A stretch of DNA of 24,227 bases from an uncultured Oscillospiraceae bacterium (GCA_910584715.1 CAJUAN010000039.1:1-24227); one strand, 5' to 3'; positions 8,254 through 16,885 are shown, counted from the first letter of the stretch. A program made the numbers and translations. The notes: generated from the letters alone by a model not told the origin.

Positions 8254-8296
8254 GGAGCGGCGTAATTTCAATATACGCCGCTCCTTTTTTATTTTT
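8254..8296 (+). terminator. Intrinsic terminator after the large secreted protein
   Basis: A perfect 11-bp GC-rich stem (8254-8264 with 8274-8284), a 9-base loop, then TTTTTTATTTTT. It lies 40 bases after the stop codon. Confidence 0.93.
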
Positions 8297-8329
8297 GAGT
8301 GACGGATATGTAAAAATCTGAAAATACGG

Positions 8330-8358
8330 TTGAAATCCGAAGAAAAATAGTGTATAAT
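8330..8358 (+). promoter_or_regulatory. Predicted glyA promoter
   Basis: TTGAAA (8330-8335), a 17-base spacer and a perfect TATAAT (8353-8358). The predicted leader is only about 30 bases, so there is no room for a riboswitch. Confidence 0.8.
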
Positions 8359-8392
8359 AAAAACAATATATTTTGGAAAAGGAGCAAACCTT

Positions 8393-9646
8393 ATGTACAA
8401 CGATATTATGGATACTATCGGCTTTGTAGCCGCTGCCGATCCCGAGGTGGGGGAAGGCATGAAGAAAGAGCTTGCACGCCAGCGCAGGAATCTGGAACTC
8501 ATCGCAAGCGAGAACCTTGTTTCTCCTGCGGTAATGGCGGCAATGGGGTCTGTTCTTACAAATAAATACGCCGAGGGATATCCCGCGAAGCGTTACTACG
8601 GCGGATGCCAGTGTGTTGATATTGTGGAAAATATTGCTATAGACCGCGCTAAACAGCTGTTTGGAGCAGGTTTTGCAAACGTTCAGGCTCACTCGGGCGC
8701 TCAGGCTAACACCGCTGTGTACTTTGCTCTCCTCGAACCGGGGGACACTGTGCTCGGCATGAGTCTTGCCCACGGAGGACATCTTACTCACGGTTCTCCC
8801 GTAAACCTTTCCGGTAAATACTTCAACTTTGTTTCATATGGTCTGGGAGACGACGAGACTATTGACTATGATAAGGTTGAGGCTCTTGCAAAGGATAATA
8901 AGCCCAAGCTTATCGTCGCGGGCGCTTCAGCATATCCGAGGATCATTGATTTCCCCAAGCTCCGTGAGATCGCAGATTCGGTAGGCGCGTACCTTATGGT
9001 GGATATGGCGCACATTGCGGGACTTGTCGCTGCGGGAGTACACCCTACGCCTGTGCCGTATGCCCATGTTACGACCACTACTACCCATAAGACCCTGAGG
9101 GGTCCAAGGGGCGGACTTATCCTTACTAACGACGAGGAGCTTGCAAAGAAAATAAACAAGGCTGTGTTCCCGGGAATCCAGGGAGGTCCCCTTATGCACG
9201 TTATCGCTTCAAAGGCGGTATGCTTCGGCGAGGCTCTCAAGCCCGAGTTCAAGGAGTACGGCAAAAAGGTAGTTGAAAACGCTCAGGCGCTTGCAAAGGG
9301 TCTTGTAAACAGAGGCTTCAACCTTGTTTCGGGCGGTACCGACAATCATCTTATGCTTGTTGACCTCCGTCCTTTCGACATTACCGGCAAGGAGCTTGAA
9401 CGCCGACTTGACGAAGTTTATATCACCGTAAACAAAAACGCTATCCCCAACGATCCGCAGAGTCCGTTTATCACAAGCGGAGTGAGAATCGGAACTCCCG
9501 CTGTAACGAGCCGCGGTCTGGGTGTTGACGATATGGAGAAGATCGCCGAGTACATCTATCTTACCGCCAAGGATTTCGAGGGTAAAGCCGATGAGATAAG
9601 GGCGGGCGTTAATGAGATATGCGCAAAGTATCCTCTTTATGAGTAA
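8393..9646 (+). CDS. glyA: Serine hydroxymethyltransferase
   Basis: A 417-residue cytoplasmic PLP enzyme that interconverts serine and glycine while loading one-carbon units onto tetrahydrofolate. It is full length for bacterial GlyA. Diagnostic blocks are ELIASENLVSPAVMAAMGS near the N terminus and NKYAEGYPAKRYYGGC. The VDMAHIAGLVAAGVHP block is at 203-218. The PLP-binding motif is TTTTTHKTLRGPRGG, with Lys233 forming the Schiff base. GGAG at 8381-8384 is 8 bases before the ATG. Its own promoter lies just upstream, and a hairpin follows the gene. Confidence 0.97.
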   Translation: MYNDIMDTIGFVAAADPEVGEGMKKELARQRRNLELIASENLVSPAVMAAMGSVLTNKYAEGYPAKRYYGGCQCVDIVENIAIDRAKQLFGAGFANVQAHSGAQANTAVYFALLEPGDTVLGMSLAHGGHLTHGSPVNLSGKYFNFVSYGLGDDETIDYDKVEALAKDNKPKLIVAGASAYPRIIDFPKLREIADSVGAYLMVDMAHIAGLVAAGVHPTPVPYAHVTTTTTHKTLRGPRGGLILTNDEELAKKINKAVFPGIQGGPLMHVIASKAVCFGEALKPEFKEYGKKVVENAQALAKGLVNRGFNLVSGGTDNHLMLVDLRPFDITGKELERRLDEVYITVNKNAIPNDPQSPFITSGVRIGTPAVTSRGLGVDDMEKIAEYIYLTAKDFEGKADEIRAGVNEICAKYPLYE

Positions 9647-9659
9647 TTGAAAAGCATTG

Positions 9660-9704
9660 CGGGAGGGTCAGACAAGAAATATAAGGTCTGTTCCTCCCGT
9701 TTTT
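9660..9704 (+). terminator. Terminator or attenuator between glyA and the FliB-like gene
   Basis: A 14-position stem with one mismatch and one G-U pair (9660-9673 with 9686-9699), a 12-base loop, then TTTTT (9700-9704). The ribosome binding site of the next gene starts at 9705, immediately after the T-run. That leaves no space for a promoter between the two, so the next genes depend on read-through or on a promoter inside glyA. Confidence 0.85.
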
Positions 9705-9717
9705 AGGAGTGAATTTA

Positions 9718-10905
9718 ATGAGCGAAAATAAAGTTAAAGCACAGTTTTTCAGGCGGCCGCGTTACTTTAAAGATTTTCAGTGTATGGGCGGAAGCTGTCC
9801 GATGAGCTGCTGTCTTATCTGGAGCGTGGACTGGACGGAACAAGAGATAGAAAGACTTAAAAATGCAGAGTGTTCGGAGCATTTGAGAATGCTTGTTGAG
9901 AACTCCTTTGGAGAGGTTACCGATGCGCCGGGAAAGTTCAGGATCATAATGGACAGCAAAAAACGCTGCCCGTTTCTGACCGAAGATAATTTCTGCCTGA
10001 TCCAGCGTGAATTGGGTGCCGAATACCTTTCCTACACCTGTACGGTTTATCCGCGGAACGCACTATTCTGCGGAAGTACTGTCATGAATTACTGCAATCT
10101 TTCGTGCTACCGTGTTTTGGATACTTTATGCAATGACAAGGATTGTATGATCCTTGAAAACTATAAACCGGTACACAAAAAAGCGGGAAAGGTAAGTATG
10201 GACAGCGAGGCGGATATTTTGAGTCATCCGGAGTTTAAATACCGTCATCAGCTTTTAGAGTTCTTTTATGAAATAATTTCCGACGAGTCGCGCAGCCTTG
10301 AAACGTGTGTTACGCTTGGCGCGGTGGCTGCACAGAATCTTGCCAAAAACATAAGCTCCGGAAAAATAAATATGATACCCGAAAACATAGCTTCTCTGAA
10401 AAAGGCATTAAAAGACCCTAAGCAGACTGAAAAGCTTGAAGCTCTTAAACCGAATTATTCCGTAAAGCTATGGTTTGCCAAAAAGCTTAACGAAATAGTT
10501 TTAAAGACAAATATGATAAATCTTATCAGCGAAAATGATTTGATTATTGCCGATAAATACGACGAGGGAATAAGGAATTTCAATGCAGCCTTTGCTGAAA
10601 GACCGTTTGCGCTGAGAAACATTGCTTTAAATCTGCTGCTGGAGCTTAAAATGCCGTTCAGAATAAAGGATACCGGCATTTTTGAAAATTACTGTTACTA
10701 TGCGGCGGCTATAGCTTCCGTAAAGCTTTCAGCTGCCGTTTCTTACAATATCCAAAGTTTAAATCCAGAGAAAACATTCAAAAGCACGGTGGCATATATA
10801 AGCCGATTTTTTGCGCATAACGATGGAAACGTAAAGCTCATTGTGGATCTGTTTAAGGAGCTTAACTGTATGTCGCCTGCGTACATAGCTTTAATTGTTA
10901 AGTAA
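9718..10905 (+). CDS. FliB-like cysteine-rich protein (lysine-N-methylase family)
   Basis: A 395-residue protein of the family usually annotated flagellin lysine-N-methylase (FliB). The N terminus has the defining metal-binding-type cysteine block: Cys22, Cys27, Cys31 and Cys32 within FQCMGGSCPMSCCLIW. Further cysteines follow at 84, 93 and 108 (KRCPFL, NFCLI, YTCTVYPR). The pattern suggests a metal or iron-sulfur cluster. The C-terminal 250 residues are helical and less conserved. The ATG at 9718 is 8 bases from AGGAG (9705-9709); the GTG at 9709 overlaps that site. No flagellin or other motility gene is in this window, so methylation of flagellin should not be assumed. The gene is followed after 12 bases by rarA, probably in one transcript. 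Confidence 0.75.
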   Translation: MSENKVKAQFFRRPRYFKDFQCMGGSCPMSCCLIWSVDWTEQEIERLKNAECSEHLRMLVENSFGEVTDAPGKFRIIMDSKKRCPFLTEDNFCLIQRELGAEYLSYTCTVYPRNALFCGSTVMNYCNLSCYRVLDTLCNDKDCMILENYKPVHKKAGKVSMDSEADILSHPEFKYRHQLLEFFYEIISDESRSLETCVTLGAVAAQNLAKNISSGKINMIPENIASLKKALKDPKQTEKLEALKPNYSVKLWFAKKLNEIVLKTNMINLISENDLIIADKYDEGIRNFNAAFAERPFALRNIALNLLLELKMPFRIKDTGIFENYCYYAAAIASVKLSAAVSYNIQSLNPEKTFKSTVAYISRFFAHNDGNVKLIVDLFKELNCMSPAYIALIVK

Positions 10906-10917
10906 GGTCGTGATCTT

Positions 10918-12192
10918 ATGACTGCCCCTCTTGCGGACAGGATACGTCCGAAGACCCTTGACGACGTTGTGGGACAGTCCCACATTTTGGGCGAGGGAAA
11001 GCCCTTGCGCCGTATAATCGAAAACGGTCAGATACCCAACATGATATTTTACGGCAGCTCCGGCGTGGGAAAAACCACTGTTGCGCGGATAATCGCCGAA
11101 AATACCCATATGAAGCTTCACAAGCTGAACGGCACTTCTGCGTCCATTTCCGATATCAAGGACGTTATTGCCGACACCAATACTCTGGACGGCGTTAACG
11201 GCGTGCTGCTTTATCTGGATGAGATACAGTACCTCAACAAAAAGCAGCAGCAGTCCCTGCTGGAATATATCGAGAACGGACAGATAACCCTTATCGCCTC
11301 CACAACCGAAAACCCTTATTTTTACGTCTATAACGCGATAATCAGCCGCTCCACGGTATTCGAGTTCAAGCCGATAACCGCCGAGGAGCTTATGCCTGCT
11401 GTAAGCAGAGCTTTCCGTATCGCTGCGGACGAGCTTGGGATCAAGGTAAAGGTGGAAAAAGGCGCGGTTGAGCATATCGCCCGGGGCTGCGGCGGAGACG
11501 TGCGGAAATCAATAAATACAGCTGAGCTGTGCGTTCTGTCGGCGGCAAGCGGAGCGGGTGAGATAGTCATAAAAAAAGAGACCGCCGAGGCTCTCACACA
11601 GCGCAGCAATATGCGCTACGACCGCGACGGCGATTCTCATTATGATATTTTGTCCGCATTGCAGAAGTCAATACGCGGCTCCGATGAAAACGCCGCGCTT
11701 CACTATGCGGCGCGGCTTATCGAGGCGGGGGACATAATCTCGCTTTCCCGCCGTCTGCTTGTTATAGCCTCCGAGGATATCGGTCTTGCATATCCGCAGG
11801 CTATAGCTGTTGTAAAAGCCTGCGTGGACAGCGCAATGCAGCTTGGTCTGCCCGAAGCGCGGCTCCCGCTTGCGGAAGCGGTCATACTGCTTGCCACGGC
11901 TCCAAAATCCAATTCTGGAATCAACGCTATTGACGCTGCTCTGGAGGACGTCCGCACGCGTGAGTGCGGGGATTTCCCCCGCCATTTGCAGAACAAGCAC
12001 TACGACGGCGAGGGGGCGGCGGTCAGGGGACAGCATTATCTGTACCCCCATGAATTCCCCAACCATTACGTTGAACAGCAGTATCTTCCCGACCCGATCA
12101 AGGACAGGGTGTACTACGAATACGGCGACAATAAGACCGAACAGACTGCAAAGCAGTACTGGCAGAAAATAAAAAAAGGCGGTAATCCGTAA
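10918..12192 (+). CDS. rarA: Replication-associated recombination protein A (RarA/MgsA)
   Basis: A 424-residue AAA+ ATPase that acts at stalled replication forks. The N terminus PLADRIRPKTLDDVVGQSH is the family's hallmark. Walker A is GSSGVGKT (46-53) and Walker B is LLYLDE (97-102). The sensor region ASTTENPYF follows. The C-terminal tetramerisation domain contains the diagnostic RRLLVIASEDIGLAYPQA and the closing YLYPHEFPNHYVEQQYLP. Length is normal for the family. Only a weak AAGG lies before the ATG, overlapping the previous gene's stop, which fits translational coupling with the FliB-like gene 12 bases upstream. Confidence 0.96.
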   Translation: MTAPLADRIRPKTLDDVVGQSHILGEGKPLRRIIENGQIPNMIFYGSSGVGKTTVARIIAENTHMKLHKLNGTSASISDIKDVIADTNTLDGVNGVLLYLDEIQYLNKKQQQSLLEYIENGQITLIASTTENPYFYVYNAIISRSTVFEFKPITAEELMPAVSRAFRIAADELGIKVKVEKGAVEHIARGCGGDVRKSINTAELCVLSAASGAGEIVIKKETAEALTQRSNMRYDRDGDSHYDILSALQKSIRGSDENAALHYAARLIEAGDIISLSRRLLVIASEDIGLAYPQAIAVVKACVDSAMQLGLPEARLPLAEAVILLATAPKSNSGINAIDAALEDVRTRECGDFPRHLQNKHYDGEGAAVRGQHYLYPHEFPNHYVEQQYLPDPIKDRVYYEYGDNKTEQTAKQYWQKIKKGGNP

Positions 12193-12200
12193 AAGATTGA

Positions 12201-12219
12201 GGGCGGGGTATTCCCGCCC
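12201..12219. terminator. Hairpin between convergent rarA and S1-domain genes
   Basis: A perfect 7-bp stem (GGGCGGG / CCCGCCC) with a 5-base loop. On the plus strand no T-run follows. On the minus strand it is followed by TCAATCTTTT, so it fits better as the terminator of the S1-domain gene, whose stop lies about 57 bases away. Confidence 0.5.
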
Positions 12220-12275
12220 GATCGTACCGTGACTCCGTGACGAGGTTTTGTAGGACGGAAAAACGTTCTCTGAGG

Positions 12276-13202
12276 TCAGAATCTGCTCTCTATCAGCTTA
12301 GCTGACGAATCGGGAGAATATTTCCAGTATGAAAGCCGTCCCTCGGTGATGAAATATTCTGGGGGACGGTGAATGTCCGCGCCGTTGAAAACGTCCACAA
12401 TAATAAGCTTGACTTTCATTTTTTCGGGAATGAGAGCCTTTATGTAAACGCTTGCGTTCTGACCTACGGACACGCCCTCTTTCGGTTCGGCGAGTCCCGC
12501 CAGATTGGGCGCAAGCTCAACGAAAATGCCGTAATCCTCAACGCTTCGGATTATTCCGGAAACGGTTTCGCCGTAGTTGAAGCGTGCGGCGTTTTCCTCC
12601 CATGTACCAAGCAGTTCCTTGTGGGAGAGCCATACCCTGCCGCCGCTCACGTCCTTTATTACAACGTGTATATCCTGCCCCGCACGGAAACGGTCGGATG
12701 GGTGAGATATCCTCGATATGGATATCGCGTCTATGGGTATAAGGGACGGTATGCCGCATCCTATATCCACAAAAGCTCCGAACTGTTCGAGATGAGTTAC
12801 TTTGGAGGGAATGATATCTCCCGGAGATAGGCGGGAGATAAATCTTTCCATGCACTCCTCCTGAACCTCGCGGCGGGAAAGTACGGCAGTATAGCTTCCC
12901 GAATCGTTTTTCAGAAGCTGTTTTACCTTGAAGCAGACGGGCTTGTTTACTCTCGTGATAAGAGCGATATCCTTTGTGGAACCGTCGGCTATGCCAAGCG
13001 CGCCTTCTTCGTGGTAAATTATTCCCGAACAGTTTGCGCAGGGAAGCTCCACATGGAGATTATGCCCGCTGTCGCACATGGTCACACGCGCTTCAAGTAT
13101 CTTTTCCTGAGCCATAGCCTCCTGCAAAGCGAAAATGGACTTTATGCTGTTTTGGTTGTCGGGCGACATAAAAAGCGCGCCCTCCGGATAGTAATTGTTC
13201 AT
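12276..13202 (-). CDS. S1 RNA-binding domain protein
   Basis: A 308-residue protein of the ribosomal protein S1-like group, with repeated OB-fold S1 domains. A divergent first S1-like unit covers about residues 35-115. A clear S1 domain at about 135-205 contains VTHLEQFGAFVDIG and VWLSHKELLGTW. A second clear domain at about 215-285 contains VSGIIRSVEDYGIFVELAP. It is shorter than a typical four- to six-domain S1 and may assist mRNA binding or have a regulatory role. The ATG at 13202 has GGGAGGT at 13208-13214; an upstream in-frame start is not supported. A same-strand 115-residue gene ends 122 bases upstream. Confidence 0.85.
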   Translation of the reverse strand: MNNYYPEGALFMSPDNQNSIKSIFALQEAMAQEKILEARVTMCDSGHNLHVELPCANCSGIIYHEEGALGIADGSTKDIALITRVNKPVCFKVKQLLKNDSGSYTAVLSRREVQEECMERFISRLSPGDIIPSKVTHLEQFGAFVDIGCGIPSLIPIDAISISRISHPSDRFRAGQDIHVVIKDVSGGRVWLSHKELLGTWEENAARFNYGETVSGIIRSVEDYGIFVELAPNLAGLAEPKEGVSVGQNASVYIKALIPEKMKVKLIIVDVFNGADIHRPPEYFITEGRLSYWKYSPDSSAKLIESRF

Positions 13203-13324
13203 TTTGTACCTCCCGAGTTTTAATACCGATTTCCCGGTCATATCGCGGACCGCGGATCGGAATGATTGAATTTTATCCGCTTTTCAATCTTATGCGGAGG
13301 ACAAAACCGATATTCTATAATATT

Positions 13325-13672
13325 TTATAATTTGGAAATGTTTCTGCCGCCGTGTGCGATGATAAGCTTCGACACAACGGGGTACTCCTCTTTTCGGCAG
13401 ACCACCTCGATTATATGGTCGTTGTGCAGATAGTCGGTCTGATGACCGTCGTCTTCGCTTGGGGAAAATGCAATGGGAGTGTAGACGGGCATTGAATAGG
13501 TCGGCGTTGAGGAGATCACGTTAAAGGAGGAAAAAACGTTCAGCCCGATGTCGCCGCTATTGGGGTACAGTTCCTTTGTCTCAACGGAGGAAAGAGGGGA
13601 TACGGCTCTTTTAATGGCTCCCGCGGCAAAATCCGCGCTGTCCGGGGAGTCGAAGCTTGCAATTATTTTCAT
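13325..13672 (-). CDS. Conserved-looking protein of unknown function (115 aa)
   Basis: I do not recognise this protein. The ATG at 13672 has a ribosome binding site (AAAGGA) about 8 bases upstream; the longer frame begins in unlikely leader sequence. It has no signal peptide or membrane segment. The N terminus (MKIIASFDSPDSADFAAGAI) and the C terminus (HIIEVVCRKEEYPVVSKLII) each look like a strand-helix-strand unit. That would suit a small alpha/beta, ferredoxin-like fold. The middle is Ser/Pro/Tyr-rich and acidic. It is divergent from the DUF951 gene and upstream of the S1-domain gene on the same strand. Confidence 0.7.
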   Translation of the reverse strand: MKIIASFDSPDSADFAAGAIKRAVSPLSSVETKELYPNSGDIGLNVFSSFNVISSTPTYSMPVYTPIAFSPSEDDGHQTDYLHNDHIIEVVCRKEEYPVVSKLIIAHGGRNISKL

Positions 13673-13783
13673 GGATATTTTCCTTTCTTTTTGGATAATT
13701 TGTGCAGATTGCTTAGTTTTCGGCGTGTTTTTCACGTCTTTGTATAGTTTGTATAAAATTTCTGAAAATATTGATGAAAATAA

Positions 13784-13813
13784 TTGCCTTTACTCAGTAA
13801 AATGTGGTATAAT
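13784..13813 (+). promoter_or_regulatory. Promoter of the DUF951-prfA gene cluster
   Basis: TTGCCT (13784-13789), an 18-base spacer and a perfect TATAAT (13808-13813), with an extended -10 TGG just before it. It lies 35 bases before the DUF951 start. No other clear promoter was seen before the M18 aminopeptidase, so it may drive the whole cluster. Confidence 0.7.
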
Positions 13814-13848
13814 ACTTGTGATTGCTGATAATTTGAAAGGATATTTTT

Positions 13849-14043
13849 ATGGACATTCGCCCGTCTGATATATTGACAATGAAAAAAAAACACCCCTGCG
13901 GAAGCTCGCGTATGATTGTGCTGCGGTCGGGAATGGATTTTAAGCTCAGGTGCGAGGGCTGCGGTCACGAGTTTATGGTTCCCAGAAGCAAGATCGAGAG
14001 AAATATCAAGTCTGTGGAACGTCCTGCCGACGGGGAATCTTAG
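13849..14043 (+). CDS. DUF951 family small protein
   Basis: A 64-residue protein with the DUF951 pattern: a basic start (MKKKHPCGSS), then FKLRCEGCGHEFMVPRSK. Cys17, Cys35 and Cys38 suggest zinc binding. The family is widespread in Firmicutes, often near ribosome-related genes, and its function is unknown to me. AAAGG lies 8 bases before the ATG. It is the first gene of a cluster that continues with prfA 48 bases downstream. Confidence 0.9.
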   Translation: MDIRPSDILTMKKKHPCGSSRMIVLRSGMDFKLRCEGCGHEFMVPRSKIERNIKSVERPADGES

Positions 14044-14091
14044 CGGTCTCGTACACTTTAATCGAATTTAAGTGCAGGAGGAATAACCGCG

Positions 14092-15177
14092 ATGTTTGAA
14101 AAATTAAAGCTCACGGAGCAGAAATACGAGGAGATCAGCCAGAAGCTGACCGATATGGAGGTCATCAGCGATAACAAGCTCTATACGTCGCTGATGAAGG
14201 AATATAAAAATCTTACGCCGATAGTGGATAAGTACCGCGAGTACGTAAGGTGCAAAAAGACAATGGAGGACGCCAAGGAGCTTCTGGACGAAGCGGGCGG
14301 CGACAGGGAGATGAAAGAGCTTGCTCAGCTGGAATTTGACGAGAGCAGGGAAGCCTTGGAAAATCTTGGCGAGGAGCTGAAGATACTGCTGCTCCCCAAA
14401 GACCCCAACGACGACAAGAATGTTATCATAGAAATACGCGGCGGAGCAGGGGGCGAGGAGGCTTCGCTTTTCGCAGGCTCTCTTTTCCGTATGTACACCA
14501 TGTACGCCGAGGCGCGCCGCTGGAAAACCGAGATTCTGAACGCCAACGAAACGGAGCTTGGCGGCTTCAAGGAGGTCAGCTTTTCTATCGAAGGCGAGGG
14601 CGCGTATTCCCGCTTTAAGTACGAAAGCGGAGTACATCGCGTCCAGAGAGTTCCCGAGACCGAGTCCCAGGGGCGTATCCATACTTCAACGGTAACGGTT
14701 GCGGTGCTTGCGGAAGCTGACGAGGTGGAGCTGGAAATAAATCCCACAGACCTGAAAATAGACGTGTTCCGCGCTTCGGGAGCGGGAGGTCAGCACATCA
14801 ACAAGACCGAATCGGCGGTGCGTATAACTCACCTTCCAACGGGAGTGGTGGTTGAGTGCCAGGACGAGCGCAGCCAGCACAAAAACAAGGACAAGGCGAT
14901 GAAGATACTGCGGTCAAGGCTCTACGAGGCTTTGCTGGAGGAGCAGAACGACAAGATAGCTTCGGAAAGAAAATCTCAGGTGGGTACTGGAAACCGTTCC
15001 GAGAGAATAAGAACGTACAATTTTCCCGAAAGCCGCGTTACCGACCACAGAATCGGTCTTACGCTGTATCGGCTTGAATATATTTTAAACGGCAATCTGG
15101 ACGAGGTGATCGACGCTCTCGCCACTGCCGATCAGGCTGCGAAGCTTGCGTCGCAGTTTACCCGGGAGGACGCATAA
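14092..15177 (+). CDS. prfA: Peptide chain release factor 1
   Basis: A 361-residue class I release factor that reads UAA and UAG stop codons and triggers peptide release on the ribosome. The catalytic GGQ is at 232-234. The RF1-type stop-recognition motif PxT is present as Pro188-Glu189-Thr190 within RVPETESQGRIHTS. That separates it from RF2, which has SPF. Length is standard. AGGAGG (14076-14081) precedes the ATG by 10 bases. Only 3 bases separate its stop from the next start (tsaC/Sua5), indicating co-transcription. Confidence 0.97.
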   Translation: MFEKLKLTEQKYEEISQKLTDMEVISDNKLYTSLMKEYKNLTPIVDKYREYVRCKKTMEDAKELLDEAGGDREMKELAQLEFDESREALENLGEELKILLLPKDPNDDKNVIIEIRGGAGGEEASLFAGSLFRMYTMYAEARRWKTEILNANETELGGFKEVSFSIEGEGAYSRFKYESGVHRVQRVPETESQGRIHTSTVTVAVLAEADEVELEINPTDLKIDVFRASGAGGQHINKTESAVRITHLPTGVVVECQDERSQHKNKDKAMKILRSRLYEALLEEQNDKIASERKSQVGTGNRSERIRTYNFPESRVTDHRIGLTLYRLEYILNGNLDEVIDALATADQAAKLASQFTREDA

Positions 15178-15180
15178 GAG

Positions 15181-16194
15181 GTGGACATCAGTACAAAGCT
15201 TTTGGGCACGTCCGAGGAGGAGCTTCGGTACGCGGCGGGACTTCTTGCCCGCGGCGAGATAGTGGGTATGCCTACCGAAACGGTGTACGGTCTTGCAGCC
15301 GACGCGGAAAATCCGAGAGCGGTTGAGAAAATTTTTGCCGCAAAGGGCAGACCCCAGGATAACCCTTTAATAGTTCATATCGCGGATATCGAACGGCTCG
15401 AGGAGTACGCTCACAGCATTCCCGTCATTGCATACCGTCTTGCTGAAAAATTTTGGCCGGGGCCGTTGACTATGGTTCTGCCTAAAAAAGAAATAATTCC
15501 CGATGTTACAAGCGCGGGACTTAATACGGTGGGTATCCGTATGCCCTGCCACGAGGCGGCGAGAAGCCTTATCCGGTTGAGCGGAAAGGCTTTGGCGGCT
15601 CCGTCAGCAAATATATCGGGAAGCCCCAGTCCAACGGAAGCGGCTCACGTTATGGCGGATATGCGGGGACGTATACCCGCGGTCGTGGACGGAGGAAGCT
15701 GCCCAGTGGGAGTGGAGAGCACTGTAATTTCCTTTGAGGGGGACGCGGTAAGGATACTCAGACCGGGGTTCGTTTCGGCTGAGGAACTGTCCGAATGGGC
15801 AGAAGTGATATGCGACAGGCATATCACGGAAGCCGCCGCGGAGGGAGAAAAGGTTCTGTCCCCCGGAATGAAATATAAGCATTATTCGCCAAAAGCGAAT
15901 GTTACCATAGTGGACGGAAGCGAAGAGCAGTACCTGGAATTTGTCAGCCGGCATGGAGGAAACGGGGTCTGCGCGATGATATTCGGCAGCGAAGCCGATA
16001 AGTGCATGATACCGTATATCGCCTACGGAGATACCTCCGAGGAACAGGCTGCAAACCTTTTTGCTGTGTTGAGAAAGCTCGACGGTATAGGCGCGGAGCA
16101 GGTGTACGCCCGTATGCCGTCGCCGCAGGGAGTTGGGCTTGCGGTCTATAACCGTCTGCTCAGAGCGGCGGGCTTTGAGGTCGTCAGGCTTTAG
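15181..16194 (+). CDS. tsaC: L-threonylcarbamoyladenylate synthase (two-domain Sua5 type)
   Basis: A 337-residue enzyme that makes threonylcarbamoyl-AMP from threonine, bicarbonate and ATP for the t6A37 modification of ANN-decoding tRNAs. The YrdC-like domain covers about 1-205, with PTETVYGLAAD (31-41), KGRPQDNPLIVH (55-66) and APSANISGSPSPT. A linker with SPGMKYKHYSPKA (about 227) leads to the C-terminal Sua5 domain, so this is the longer Sua5/YwlC form rather than single-domain TsaC. It uses a GTG start, with GGGAGGA (15164-15170) inside the end of prfA. The prfA-tsaC order is a common Firmicutes arrangement linking translation genes. Confidence 0.95.
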   Translation: MDISTKLLGTSEEELRYAAGLLARGEIVGMPTETVYGLAADAENPRAVEKIFAAKGRPQDNPLIVHIADIERLEEYAHSIPVIAYRLAEKFWPGPLTMVLPKKEIIPDVTSAGLNTVGIRMPCHEAARSLIRLSGKALAAPSANISGSPSPTEAAHVMADMRGRIPAVVDGGSCPVGVESTVISFEGDAVRILRPGFVSAEELSEWAEVICDRHITEAAAEGEKVLSPGMKYKHYSPKANVTIVDGSEEQYLEFVSRHGGNGVCAMIFGSEADKCMIPYIAYGDTSEEQAANLFAVLRKLDGIGAEQVYARMPSPQGVGLAVYNRLLRAAGFEVVRL

Positions 16195-16261
16195 TCTGCA
16201 CGGAGATATGAATGGGAACGGATAATTTGACAAAATCAAAAACATGAAAGGAATGGAAAGT

Positions 16262-16885
16262 ATGAGCGAGTCAGCCGGGGCGGCTGTAGTTGGTCTGACG
16301 GGGCAGAGCGGCGCGGGAAAGACGACAGTATGTAAGGTATTCGACGAAAAGGGCTTTGCAGTCATCAACGCGGATAAGATAGCCCGCGTTATTATGGAAA
16401 AGGACTCTCCATGTCTTGCAGAGGTAACGGAGTGTTTCGGGAACTGCATTTTGCTGGAGGACGGAAGTCTTAACAGGCAGAAGCTTGCAGACATTATCTT
16501 CGGGAATCATGAAAAGCTTATGCAGCTTAACGCAATAAGCTATCCTTACATAACTTCGGAAATTCTGAAGATGATAAACAAGTACCGCGACGAAAACAAA
16601 AGGTATGTGCTTATCGACGCTCCTACGCTTTTTGAGAGCAGAGCGGACGATTTCTGCGACCTTATCATAAGCGTTACCGCTTCGGAAGATCTCAGGCGGG
16701 AAAGGATAGCCGCAAGGGACGGTCTTACCGAGGAGCAGATCAGCGAGAGGTTTTCCTCCCAGCATACCGAGGAGTTTTTCATAAACCATTCCGATTTTAT
16801 AATAAAGAACAACAACTCCGTTGAGGAACTCATTGAAAAGGCGGAGGAGGTTGCCGAAAAAGTCAAGGAGTACTATAATGCTTAA
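16262..16885 (+). CDS. coaE: Dephospho-CoA kinase
   Basis: A 207-residue kinase for the last step of coenzyme A synthesis, phosphorylating the 3'-OH of dephospho-CoA. The P-loop is GQSGAGKT (14-21), preceded by the VVGLT strand. The family block FAVINADKIAR follows at about 32-42. YVLIDAPTLFES, usually VPLLFE in relatives, marks the substrate lid region. Three in-frame ATGs exist; 16262 was chosen because AAAGGA (16247-16252) is 9 bases away. A 67-base gap separates it from tsaC. Its end overlaps the transglycosylase start by 8 bases. Confidence 0.92.
   Translation: MSESAGAAVVGLTGQSGAGKTTVCKVFDEKGFAVINADKIARVIMEKDSPCLAEVTECFGNCILLEDGSLNRQKLADIIFGNHEKLMQLNAISYPYITSEILKMINKYRDENKRYVLIDAPTLFESRADDFCDLIISVTASEDLRRERIAARDGLTEEQISERFSSQHTEEFFINHSDFIIKNNNSVEELIEKAEEVAEKVKEYYNA

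Noticed and set aside
8359..8392. Possible glycine riboswitch before glyA
   Set aside because: The leader is about 30 bases, far too short for a riboswitch aptamer.
10891..11475. 194-codon minus-strand frame opposite rarA
   Set aside because: Lies wholly against the conserved AAA+ domain and has no upstream signals.
14104..14682. 192-codon minus-strand frame opposite prfA
   Set aside because: Shadow of the release factor gene; Leu-rich and without any recognisable domain.
16227..16232. TTGACA before coaE as a promoter
   Set aside because: No acceptable -10 box lies 16-18 bases downstream.
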